A stretch of DNA of 5,624 bases from Deltaproteobacteria bacterium (GCA_030673955.1 DAOVBF010000097.1:1-5624); one strand, 5' to 3'. Shown: positions 1 through 5,377, numbered from the stretch's first letter. Notes: generated by a model not told the origin, from the letters alone. Made by a program: numbers and translations.

Positions 1-2
1 GG

Positions 3-182
3 GCGGACCATCCCATGGAGGGCCACCGGATCGACTCGCGTGGCATCTTCGCGATGGGCGCGTCCGCCGACGCGCGGGAGGGGGTCGCCTCGTTTCTCGA
101 GAAGCGCAAGCCCAGCTTCACGATGAGACCGAGCAAGGATATGCCCGATTTCTACCCCTGGTGGGACGACCGACAGTTCTAA
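3..182 (+). CDS. Enoyl-CoA hydratase/isomerase (crotonase) family protein, C-terminal fragment
   Basis: This is the last 59 codons of a gene entering from the left edge, ending at TAA 180-182. The readable tail carries the late-crotonase pattern: a short acidic stretch SADAREG (residues 21-27 of the fragment) followed by VASFLEKRKPSF (28-39). It corresponds to the familiar 'D..EG..AF.EKR.P.F' segment, in which the C-terminal helices pack over the active site and the trimer interface. Members hydrate or isomerise acyl-CoA thioesters in the cytoplasm, for example in beta-oxidation. The catalytic glutamates and oxyanion-hole glycines lie upstream of the window, so the reaction cannot be specified. 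The tail runs about 20 residues past that motif, ending in an aromatic-rich DFYPWWDDRQF. The next gene is convergent. The family call is fairly secure from the motif and its distance to the stop; hydratase versus isomerase is open. Confidence 0.72.
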   Translation, partial: ADHPMEGHRIDSRGIFAMGASADAREGVASFLEKRKPSFTMRPSKDMPDFYPWWDDRQF

Positions 183-359
183 CGCACCTCAGCCGGGACC
201 CGCTGCCGCAAGCGGCGCGGTAGCGTCGCGCGCAGCGAGGCGAAGCCGAGCGAAGGCGCGTACGAAGTCACGCGCCGTCCCGGCAGGCGGGCTTCGCCCG
301 CCGATAACCGGGTCGTTGTGGCGGGTGGCGCAAGCTGCCTTGCGCCGGGACCCGCAGTG
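183..359. repeat. Cluster of four inverted repeats between convergent genes, bracketed by a 12-bp direct repeat
   Basis: No gene is seen here. Four inverted repeats follow one another. First, CGCT-GCCG pairs with CGGC...AGCG (201-225). Second, GGCGCGT (255-261) pairs perfectly with ACGCGCC (270-276). Third, CCCGG (279-283) and GGCGGGC (286-292) pair with GCCCGCC (296-302) and CCGGG (308-312). Fourth, GCGGGT+GGCGCAAG (321-334) pairs with CTTGCGCC (339-346) and ACCCGC (350-355). The 12-mer GCCGGGACCCGC occurs at 192-203 and again at 344-355, and its first 8 bases occur inverted at 277-284. The cluster sits between the stop codons of two facing genes, so it could end transcription from both sides. 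It has no T-runs, which argues against simple intrinsic terminators. A dispersed palindromic repeat or a structured RNA are alternatives. Confidence 0.6.
321..355 (-). terminator. Strong hairpin just after the GST stop codon, possible terminator
   Basis: A perfect 8-bp stem (GGCGCAAG/CTTGCGCC, 4-base loop CTGC) continues into a further 6-bp stem (GCGGGT/ACCCGC) across a 3-base GGG bulge. It starts 4 bases past the GST stop on the minus strand. Position and stability suit a transcription end. There is no U-tract on either side, so a canonical rho-independent terminator is not shown. Confidence 0.35.
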
Positions 360-968
360 TCAGGCTCTGGCGCTGGGACGATTCGAGACCGCCTGGTGCC
401 AGCGCGCGAGGTTCTTCTGCTCGGGCTGGATGCGGATATCGGTGATGCGGCCGAAGTCGATCGCGACCATGGGTGTGATGTCGGCGATCGTGTAGCGGTC
501 GCCGGCGATGAACTCGCGGTCCGCCAGCACATCGTCGAGCCACGCGAGTCGCTTGTTGGCGGTTTGCTTGCAGACCTCGCCGTACTCGGGGACCTGCGGG
601 AGACGACCCTTGAAGAAATCGTGTGTGTTGCGGAAGCAGCCCGCGATCGGCAGGAAAACCTCGATCTCCATGCGCCGATGCCACATGTCGACGAGGGCGC
701 GCTCCCTCGCACCGGTGCCGAAGAGCGGCGGGTCGGGCTGAAGCTCCTCGAAGTAGCGGCAGATCGACATCGACTCCGCGAGATAGGTGCCGTCATCGAG
801 CTCCAGAACGGGGAGCGTTCCTAGCGGGTTCTTGGCGAGGAACTCGGGCTCGCGGTTCTCGGCCTTCGCGATGTCGACCTGCACGGTGGGGACCTGGATT
901 CCCTTCTCGGACAGGAACACGCGTACGCGGCGGGGGTTGGGTGCCATCGTGTATTCGTAGAGTCTCAT
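360..968 (-). CDS. Glutathione S-transferase family protein (GTT2-like)
   Basis: This 202-residue cytosolic protein has two-domain GST architecture. Residues 1-80 form the thioredoxin-fold glutathione-binding domain. It opens with MRLYEYTMAPNPRRVRVF and has NPLGTLPVLE at 47-56 (P53 as the expected cis-proline) and ES at 65-66 before ICRYFEE, the usual glutathione gamma-glutamyl contact. Residues 90-200 form the helical domain, with GDRYTIADI at 156-164. There T160 and D163 give the conserved N-capping box needed for folding. The APNPRRV opening and overall length match the GTT2-like subgroup, which conjugates or reduces electrophiles and peroxides with glutathione. The usual Ser or Cys just after strand 1 is not evident: A9-P10 occupies that position, so the catalytic mode is uncertain. 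The start is ATG at 968, supported by a GAGGAGG SD five bases upstream. It is convergent with the crotonase gene and appears monocistronic. Confidence 0.9.
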   Translation of the reverse strand: MRLYEYTMAPNPRRVRVFLSEKGIQVPTVQVDIAKAENREPEFLAKNPLGTLPVLELDDGTYLAESMSICRYFEELQPDPPLFGTGARERALVDMWHRRMEIEVFLPIAGCFRNTHDFFKGRLPQVPEYGEVCKQTANKRLAWLDDVLADREFIAGDRYTIADITPMVAIDFGRITDIRIQPEQKNLARWHQAVSNRPSARA

Positions 969-973
969 CGAAG

Positions 974-980
974 CCTCCTC
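974..980 (-). promoter_or_regulatory. Shine-Dalgarno site of the GST gene
   Basis: On the minus strand GAGGAGG lies 5 bases before the ATG at 968. It is a near-perfect match to the anti-SD sequence and fixes the start of the GST gene. Confidence 0.8.
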
Positions 981-993
981 GGATGGATACAGG

Positions 994-1001
994 ATTCTAT
1001 A
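994..1001 (-). promoter_or_regulatory. Possible -10 element for the GST gene
   Basis: On the minus strand the AT-rich octamer TATAGAAT stands out in GC-rich DNA, about 25 bases upstream of the GST start codon. It resembles a sigma-70 -10 box. No good -35 hexamer is seen at 16-18 bases upstream, so this is a weak call. Confidence 0.25.
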
Positions 1002-1136
1002 CCAGATGACGGATGCTGTGCGCGGACTACAAGCCTCGGAAAACGGAGTCTGGATCTTCGGGGACTCGGATCACTCCGATGCCGAATCCACACTGATCGC
1101 GGTCGGCTATGAATTCTTGGTGCTCGGCGAGATCCT

Positions 1137-1400
1137 TTACGCGCCGCCAGGCCGCACCAGGGCCAGCCCGATCACGGTGCGCTCCAGGTGGGCGGGGATC
1201 TCCGGCGGTCGCCCCCGCCGGGCGTGGGTACGTCGCGGATGCAGCCCGTCGGCGCCTTAGCGCTCCACACGCTGTTTACATCGATAGAAACAGGGACCTC
1301 GAGATCCCCAGCTCGCGGCAGGCGGCGCTGACGTTCTCCAGTTCCTCCGCGCGGCGCATTACCCGCAGTCGCAAGCCTGTACACTGTCCTCGAGGGTCAT
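1137..1400 (-). pseudogene. IS481/IS3-like transposase, N-terminal helix-turn-helix remnant
   Basis: Reading from ATG at 1400 gives MTLEDSVQA and then a stop at 1359-1361. A one-base deletion near 1372 restores RLRVMRRAEELENVSAACRE and LGISRSLF, the first helix-turn-helix typical of these transposases. An extra base at about 1287 then shifts to YRCKQRVER, where the expected Tyr codon has become TAA (1257-1259). The frame continues GADGLHPRRTHARRGRPP and EIPAHLERTVIGLALVRP to a second TAA at 1137-1139. The 'ISR.LFYRW.QR.E.YG.DGL.PRR' arrangement is diagnostic of the DNA-binding half of IS481-type or rve-domain transposases. About 90 residues are recognisable out of a normal length above 300. 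The catalytic domain is absent, so the copy is dead. An SD (AAAGGAG) survives 8 bases before the start. Confidence 0.72.
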
Positions 1401-1412
1401 CGGGCCTTCTCC

Positions 1413-1435
1413 TTTCGTTGTTGGTTCCAACGAAA
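1413..1435 (-). promoter_or_regulatory. Hairpin abutting the transposase SD
   Basis: TTTCGTTG (1413-1420) and CAACGAAA (1428-1435) form a perfect 8-bp stem with a 7-base loop in the transposase leader. On the minus strand the 3' arm runs straight into the GGAG of the ribosome site (1409-1412). Such a stem could limit transposase translation from the element or from read-through transcripts. That role is inferred from position only. Confidence 0.4.
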
Positions 1436-1510
1436 TCCTAGGAGAAAACACCCGTTGACCATCCCCTTTAAGATCTCCGAGGCGTCAACACCTTTAAGAC
1501 ATAGTTCGGT

Positions 1511-2107
1511 CTAGGGCTCCGGTTCTGGGGGGAGGGCCGTCGGGCCGAGGGCATCGATTCGTGCCTCCTCCTGCCTGCGCGAAAGCCGCTCTACCATCTC
1601 TTGCGCCCCGGCGAGATGCAAGATCACGAGCGGTGGGATGATCAGGCCGTCATGGAACGCGAGACCCAGGGCCCGGACACCACTCACAAAAGTGTCGAGT
1701 CGGCCCACTCCGCGTGCGGCGACCAGGTAGGTCGCGGACGCCTCGGGCAGCCGCTCGATGTCCTCGCCCCGAAGACCTTCGAGCAATCCGGTCGAGGTCC
1801 AGGAGAGTGCGAGGGCGAGGCGATGAACCGTGCGGCTCGCGACGCCTCTCAGGAGCGGCTGCGTCAGGGGATTTGCATCCGCGAGGGACAGAAGATCCCC
1901 GGCGGCCGCGCAGCCTGCTGCCCCCGCCAAGCCGACGCCCCCGAGCGCATCGCCGGCGACCTTCAGCGGACCGGCGACGAGAGTCTCGATCGCGCCGTCC
2001 ATGTCGGGGGCGCCCGAGGCGGTAGCGGAAGGGACCCAGAGGGCCACGAGCATCCAGACCATCGCGCGGAATCGCCGCCCACGCGCACGGAGCTGGCTTC
2101 GCACCAC
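1511..2107 (-). CDS. Exported protein of unknown function, 198 residues
   Basis: I chose GTG at 2107 because AAGGAGG lies 7 bases upstream. The open frame extends further upstream but would then overlap the divergent gene. From this start the protein has an arginine-rich n-region (residues 1-14), a hydrophobic core MVWMLVALWVPSATA (16-30) and a likely signal-peptidase site around 30-33. The mature part contains a small-residue hydrophobic stretch GDALGGVGLAGAAGCAAAG (52-70), a helix-like region LALALSWTSTGLLEGLRGEDIERLPEA (97-123), an aliphatic segment LIIPPLVILHLAG (155-167), a charged helix (170-185) and a Pro/Glu tail. One Cys (C66) is not in a lipobox. I do not recognise the family. The W.STG.LE pattern faintly recalls small exosortase-associated periplasmic proteins (TIGR04073 type), but no exosortase or PEP-CTERM gene is present here. 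Export and envelope location are inferred. Confidence 0.6.
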   Translation of the reverse strand: MVRSQLRARGRRFRAMVWMLVALWVPSATASGAPDMDGAIETLVAGPLKVAGDALGGVGLAGAAGCAAAGDLLSLADANPLTQPLLRGVASRTVHRLALALSWTSTGLLEGLRGEDIERLPEASATYLVAARGVGRLDTFVSGVRALGLAFHDGLIIPPLVILHLAGAQEMVERLSRRQEEARIDALGPTALPPEPEP

Positions 2108-2112
2108 GGCTG

Positions 2113-2121
2113 CTCCTCCTT
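2113..2121 (-). promoter_or_regulatory. Shine-Dalgarno site deciding the GTG start at 2107
   Basis: On the minus strand AAGGAGGAG ends just upstream of two adjacent GTG codons (2107 and 2104). The GGAGG core is 7 bases from the first, which favours 2107. It makes the upstream ATG codons of the same frame unlikely starts. Confidence 0.65.
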
Positions 2122-2138
2122 GCGCCCAGAGGGTAGCC

Positions 2139-2153
2139 AGGAGAGTATCATTG
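2139..2153 (+). promoter_or_regulatory. SD and alternative TTG start for the SRPBCC gene
   Basis: AGGAG (2139-2143) lies 7 bases before an in-frame TTG at 2151-2153, but 16 bases before the ATG at 2160. By spacing the TTG is the better-served initiator and would add three residues (M-P-P). By family likeness the ATG is the natural start. Confidence 0.4.
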
Positions 2154-2159
2154 CCACCC

Positions 2160-2597
2160 ATGCAACGAATCGAGCTCTCCCGAGAGATTCCGGCTCCGCC
2201 CCAAGCGGTTTGGGATGTATTCACGGCGCACGAAGGCTGGTCGGATTGGGCGGGGATCGCCGAAGTGGTCTTACGCCAGGAAGGGTATCCGCCTCCGAAC
2301 GGTCTGGGGGCGATCCGGGTCGTCCGGCAGAGCGGGCTCGCTGTCGAGGAGGAGATCACCGCCTTCGACCCGCCCAAACGCATGGCGTACCGGCTCACGG
2401 CGGGGGCCCCCCTCCGGGACCATCATGGGGAGGTGAGCTTCGAGCCGCATGAGAGCGGTACGCGGCTCACCTGGAGGGTCGAGTTCCGGCCATGGATTCC
2501 CGGCACCGGCTTCCTGGTGCGCCGCGCTCTCGAGCGCACGCTTCGTGGCGTGCTCACGCGTCTCGCCGCGTATCCATTCGCGTCCCCGGGCGCCTGA
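2160..2597 (+). CDS. SRPBCC (START-like / polyketide cyclase-type) family protein
   Basis: This 145-residue cytosolic protein has the order of a helix-grip SRPBCC fold. Strand 1 and the first helix read MQRIELSREIPAPPQAVWDVFTAHEGWSDW (1-30), with the diagnostic 'I.AP...VW.VFT....W..W' spacing. Next come GLGAIRVVRQSG (48-59), the strand EEEITAFDPPKRMAYRLTAG (63-82, with the common 'E.I..FDPP.R..Y' signature), HGEVSFEPHESGTRLTWRVEFRP (89-111) and a C-terminal helix LVRRALERTLRGVLTRLAAY (119-138) that would lid the hydrophobic pocket. Members bind lipids, sterols or polyketides, and some are cyclases or hydrolases. The ligand cannot be read from sequence. The start is ATG 2160, or TTG 2151 by SD spacing. 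The gene is divergent from the exported protein, with only about 50 bases between starts, so the promoters must overlap each other or the facing coding region. Confidence 0.85.
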   Translation: MQRIELSREIPAPPQAVWDVFTAHEGWSDWAGIAEVVLRQEGYPPPNGLGAIRVVRQSGLAVEEEITAFDPPKRMAYRLTAGAPLRDHHGEVSFEPHESGTRLTWRVEFRPWIPGTGFLVRRALERTLRGVLTRLAAYPFASPGA

Positions 2598-2677
2598 GGG
2601 AGCGGACAGGAGCGCCCAGATCCCGACAGCAAGCACCGGGCTCGCCGCGAACGGTCGGTCGCGTGTGCAAAAGTTGC

Positions 2678-2704
2678 TTAAGTCGGCCTGGCAGTTGCCG
2701 ATTA
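2678..2704 (+). promoter_or_regulatory. Sigma-28 (FliA)-like promoter match
   Basis: TTAAGTCG (2678-2685), exactly 11 bases, then GCCGATTA (2697-2704). The flagellar sigma-28 consensus is TAAAGTTT-N11-GCCGATAA. The upstream half matches 5 of 8 positions and the downstream half 7 of 8, with ideal spacing. No gene follows it on the plus strand before the antisense of plsB. The same bases can also form a stem (TCGGC 2683-2687 with GCCGA 2697-2701), so the match might be a by-product of a hairpin. Confidence 0.35.
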
Positions 2705-2751
2705 AAGAACCCAGCCCCCGAACGCTTTCCCGGTAAAGGTCATGGGAGAGT

Positions 2752-2799
2752 GGGAGCGCAGGTGAGGAGTGCTGGGGGGGATCCCTTGCCAGCGCTCCC
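2752..2799 (-). repeat. Inverted repeat downstream of plsB with two alternative pairings
   Basis: GGGAGCGC (2752-2759) pairs perfectly with GCGCTCCC (2792-2799) around a 32-base loop. The loop includes a G7 run and GGGATCCC. An alternative shorter stem, GCTGG (2771-2775) with CCAGC (2789-2793), would compete for part of the right arm. It lies about 80 bases past the plsB stop on the minus strand. There is no T-run, so it is not a classical terminator, but it may protect or end the plsB message. Confidence 0.4.
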
Positions 2800-2876
2800 G
2801 CTCTTGTCTTCTTGGCTGGGTGAGCCCCGCTCGGAGTGGGACCTCGGACCACGACGACGATCCGCGAGCGGCTTCT

Positions 2877-5222
2877 CTACTTGCGGGCGAGGCGGGCCAG
2901 GTGTTCCAGGTCTTCAGCGAGCGCGCTCAGCGCCTCGCGGTCGCCCGGAAGGTAGCCCTTGGCAGAGTGCTCCACCGCGCCAAGATTCTCGGCGAGCTTG
3001 AGTGCATTGCGGAAGTTCACGCTCGACAGCAGCTCCGGGGCGTGCACCCGATCCTGGCGAAGGAGCTGGCGCCCCACGGCGTGGCAGCGGCGCAGGAGTT
3101 CGGGCTGCGCCAGGGGCGAGCGAGGTTCGGGCAGCGATAGCAGTGTCCGGGTGACCACCAAATAGCTCTCCAGGTAATCCAGCAGGATGCGCGGTCGCGC
3201 CGCGCCCATGGCTGGCACACCGGCTTGCTCCTCTCTCGTGAGGCTCTGCTCCTCCCGCTCCACCTGGGCCCCGAACGCATCCCGCTCGCTGAAGAAGAAG
3301 TCGAACTTCAGAAGCTCCCGGAGTCGAAGCGCCCAGCTCTCGACACTCTTTCCTCCTTTTGCAGCCGTCCGCGCGAGTGAGGTGATGGCCCGAACCAGGA
3401 AGAAGTGGATGATCGTGTTGCGGTAGTACGAGGCGATGTTGCGCGCTGACTCCGACACGGAATAGACCGGCTCGATGCCCTTGTCGTAGATCTCGAGAAA
3501 CCCGGACCCGTGCAGCGCTTCCACGGCGACCGCGACGGTCACCTTGGGCCCTTGCTCGAGTTCCCGTGCCAGGGAGATACCCCGTTCCCCGGCGTAGTCC
3601 AAGACGCGCTGCGTCTCCGTCTCTAGCTCGGGCAGTGTGAGAGCCTGGCGACCCGCGCTGAGCAGCACGGTGCACACCACCGAAACCGGGGTGAGCATGG
3701 TCACCGCGTTGATTTGATTCGCGATCTGGAAGGCGAGCTTCTCCACGACTAGCCGATCGTCCCCCGAGCGATCCAGGTGGTCACGGAACGCGATCGGCTC
3801 CGCAAAGCGGATGTGCACCCGTCCCAGGTTGCGGCGACGCATGGAGCGGATCATCCGCACCAGGGACATGAAGCTCTCGCGTTCCTTCTCTTCGCCGAGC
3901 TGCTCGCGTACGTAGCTCTCGACTTCCATGAGCTGGCTGTACGTGATCGCGGTGGGGATGAAGTACACGTCGCGGACGTCGATCTTGCGGCTTCCCTCCA
4001 CGACATAGCGCAGGAGCCCGTAGCGCGGCGGCAGCAGCTTTCCCGAGCGCGTCCTCCCGCCCTCGATGAAGAACTCCTGATGGAAGCGCCGCTGCACCAG
4101 ATAGGTCATGAACGCGCGCAAGCACTCCTTGTAGATCGGATCGTCCTGGAAGGAGCGGCGGATGAAGTAGGCCCCGGTTCGAGGAAGGATCCAACTCATC
4201 GGGAAGAAGGACATGTTGATCCCGGCAGCCGTGTGCGGCGGCGGGAAGCCCGACGTGAAGAGCAGGTGGTACATGACCGGGTGGTCGAAGTTGCTCTTGT
4301 GTGAGGGGATGAAGACGAGTGCCGCCCGGCGGCCGAGCTCGTGCAAGCGCTCGAGCTCGTGGCGCTCCACCGCCAGCTCCGACTCGTACACGCGTGTATA
4401 GAGCCAGCGGGCGAAACGGTCAAAGAGCTCCATGTAGAAGAGGTTGTGACCCGTGGCGAGCTCCCGTAGACCGCGCTCCGCGCGGCGAAAGGACTCGGGG
4501 TGCGTCAATCCGATCGACGCCCCGGCCGCGGCGGCGCGGTCCTGGAACTCGGCCTCCCACAGGATCTGCTCTACCACGAAGCGGGGCACTTTGTAGCGAT
4601 CGCCGAGCACCTGCCGCTCGGTCTGGGAGAGAGCTTTGACGGCCTGCTCACGAATGAACGCAGAGAGCGCCAAGCTGTCGTTGGGATGGGGCGCGTCCGC
4701 CCGGAGCGTGGAGAGGGTACCCGGCGCTCCGAGGATGACCCGGACCTGTCCCTTCTTGCCGACGCGGATCCAGCGGGCCCATTCGGGCGGCTCGTAGGGG
4801 TTGCCGAGCAGGAGGTTCCAGAGCGAGGGCGTCCGGCCGACCGGTCCCCAGAGCACCTCCACCGGGACGAGGTCCACCTCCTGGCCCTCCCGCTGGGCCC
4901 AGGTGATCAGTCGCGCAAGTCGGTCCGGGCCCTTGCGAGGCGGGACGATCGGCACGAGCACGGGCTCACCCCCCAGAAACGCCGCACACAGACGGTCCTT
5001 CGTGACGCGCGAACGGCGCGTGGGCACCCAGCGCGGGGGGGCGAGGCCGGCCTCGGCGAGGCTCGCGAGCAGCACCCGGCGGTCCGCCGCCGAGTCCAGC
5101 GGCGCGATGTAGATGCGAGGTCTGGCGTTCTCGGCCAGATCCGCTCCGGCTGACCGCTGGAACGGCGCCGCGAACCAGCGGCGGGCCGAGGGGGCTGGCC
5201 GCAGGGGCAGGTACTCTGACAT
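2877..5222 (-). CDS. plsB: Glycerol-3-phosphate 1-O-acyltransferase (PlsB-type)
   Basis: This 781-residue protein is close in length to E. coli PlsB (about 807). It transfers a fatty acyl group from acyl-CoA or acyl-ACP to sn-1 of glycerol-3-phosphate, the first step of phospholipid synthesis, at the inner membrane. All four acyltransferase blocks are present in order. Block I is IPSHKSNFDHP (H308 and D313, the catalytic HX4D). It is followed by AAGINMSFFP and block II GAYFIRRSF (350-358). Block III is FIEGGRTRSGK (385-395, E387 and G388) and block IV is FIPTAITY (421-428, P423). GINMSFFP/GAYFIRR/EGGRTRSG closely follow the PlsB sequence and differ from short PlsC enzymes. Residues 1-290 form the N-terminal helical region and 500-781 the PlsB C-terminal domain. 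The gene is convergent with the SRPBCC gene and divergent from the secreted-protein gene. No SD is seen before ATG 5222, and no in-frame alternative start lies just upstream. Confidence 0.93.
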   Translation of the reverse strand: MSEYLPLRPAPSARRWFAAPFQRSAGADLAENARPRIYIAPLDSAADRRVLLASLAEAGLAPPRWVPTRRSRVTKDRLCAAFLGGEPVLVPIVPPRKGPDRLARLITWAQREGQEVDLVPVEVLWGPVGRTPSLWNLLLGNPYEPPEWARWIRVGKKGQVRVILGAPGTLSTLRADAPHPNDSLALSAFIREQAVKALSQTERQVLGDRYKVPRFVVEQILWEAEFQDRAAAAGASIGLTHPESFRRAERGLRELATGHNLFYMELFDRFARWLYTRVYESELAVERHELERLHELGRRAALVFIPSHKSNFDHPVMYHLLFTSGFPPPHTAAGINMSFFPMSWILPRTGAYFIRRSFQDDPIYKECLRAFMTYLVQRRFHQEFFIEGGRTRSGKLLPPRYGLLRYVVEGSRKIDVRDVYFIPTAITYSQLMEVESYVREQLGEEKERESFMSLVRMIRSMRRRNLGRVHIRFAEPIAFRDHLDRSGDDRLVVEKLAFQIANQINAVTMLTPVSVVCTVLLSAGRQALTLPELETETQRVLDYAGERGISLARELEQGPKVTVAVAVEALHGSGFLEIYDKGIEPVYSVSESARNIASYYRNTIIHFFLVRAITSLARTAAKGGKSVESWALRLRELLKFDFFFSERDAFGAQVEREEQSLTREEQAGVPAMGAARPRILLDYLESYLVVTRTLLSLPEPRSPLAQPELLRRCHAVGRQLLRQDRVHAPELLSSVNFRNALKLAENLGAVEHSAKGYLPGDREALSALAEDLEHLARLARK

Positions 5223-5377
5223 GCGACCAGCATAACGCGCCCGGCGCTCGATGCGGAGCGGTTTCTGATTCGGCCTGCTGCTCCGACACCCCCTCGACCC
5301 CAGGATGGTGCTGGCTGGCTGGCTCGGAGAAGCTGCCCTTTAATTGGGATCGGGTTCTTGCAGAGTGGAGGTTGACG
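5223..5377. other. Divergent intergenic region between plsB and the secreted-protein gene
   Basis: There are 155 bases with no gene. On the minus strand a TATGCT element lies 6 bases before the plsB ATG, close enough that transcription could begin at the start codon itself. On the plus strand TTTAAT at 5339-5344 is the only AT-rich patch and sits about 35 bases before the ATG at 5378, a plausible -10 position. A small CTGG triplet repeat is at 5311-5322. No convincing -35 boxes or operator palindromes are seen. Confidence 0.4.
5367..5370 (+). promoter_or_regulatory. Shine-Dalgarno site of the secreted-protein gene
   Basis: GGAG stands 7 bases before the ATG at 5378. This is good spacing and selects that codon over the nearby ATG at 5395, which is in another frame. 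Confidence 0.6.

Larger units (their letters stand above)
1125..1501 (-). mobile_element. Truncated, decayed insertion sequence end (IS481/IS3-like)
   Basis: On the minus strand this begins with TGT at 1501, as IS481-type ends do. It then has a 9-bp direct repeat of TCTTAAAGG (1491-1499 and 1465-1473), an inverted GTTGAC/GTCAAC pair (1484-1489 and 1454-1459), an SD, and a transposase N-terminus broken by mutations. Similarity fades at about 1125-1140. No matching inverted end is visible between there and the GST gene, so the rest of the element, including the catalytic DDE domain, is missing. The family is assigned from the helix-turn-helix and linker sequence and not from a database search. 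The related IS3 orfA type cannot be excluded. Confidence 0.55.
2598..2876. other. Gene-free spacer between convergent SRPBCC and plsB genes
   Basis: There are 279 bases with no supportable gene. Open frames cross it on both strands, but they have no SD and no family likeness. It contains a sigma-28-like promoter match (2678-2704), a widely spaced perfect 8-bp inverted repeat (2752-2799) and a 6-bp inverted repeat CCGCTC/GAGCGG (2827-2832 and 2866-2871) just beyond the plsB stop. Confidence 0.6.

Noticed and set aside
183..359. CRISPR array or tRNA in the repeat-rich spacer
   Set aside because: There is no regular repeat-spacer period and no cloverleaf with CCA or T-loop. The repeats are inverted and of unequal size.
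318..824. 168-codon open frame on the plus strand opposite the GST gene
   Set aside because: It lies antisense to a well-supported GST, has no SD or family likeness, and such shadow frames are expected at this GC content.
1006..1260. 84-codon plus-strand frame near the IS remnant
   Set aside because: It has no SD, and its second half is antisense to readable transposase sequence. It is kept only as a question for 1020-1136.
1830..2159. 110-codon in-frame upstream extension of the SRPBCC gene
   Set aside because: It is antisense to the exported-protein gene, Arg/Ser/Pro-rich like a shadow frame, and SRPBCC likeness begins exactly at the ATG at 2160.
2108..2398. 97-codon upstream extension of the exported protein to an ATG at 2398
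   Set aside because: It would run antisense through more than half of the SRPBCC gene. The SD and signal peptide fit the GTG at 2107.
2271..2852. 193-codon minus-strand frame spanning the spacer and the SRPBCC gene
   Set aside because: It has no SD, its composition is typical of antisense reading, and it overlaps a recognisable gene.
4500..5153. 217-codon plus-strand frame opposite plsB
   Set aside because: It is antisense to the PlsB N-terminal region, with low-complexity Arg/Gly/Asp content and no start signals.
5311..5322. CTGG tandem triplet upstream of the secreted-protein gene
   Set aside because: Three 4-base units are too few to suggest phase variation.
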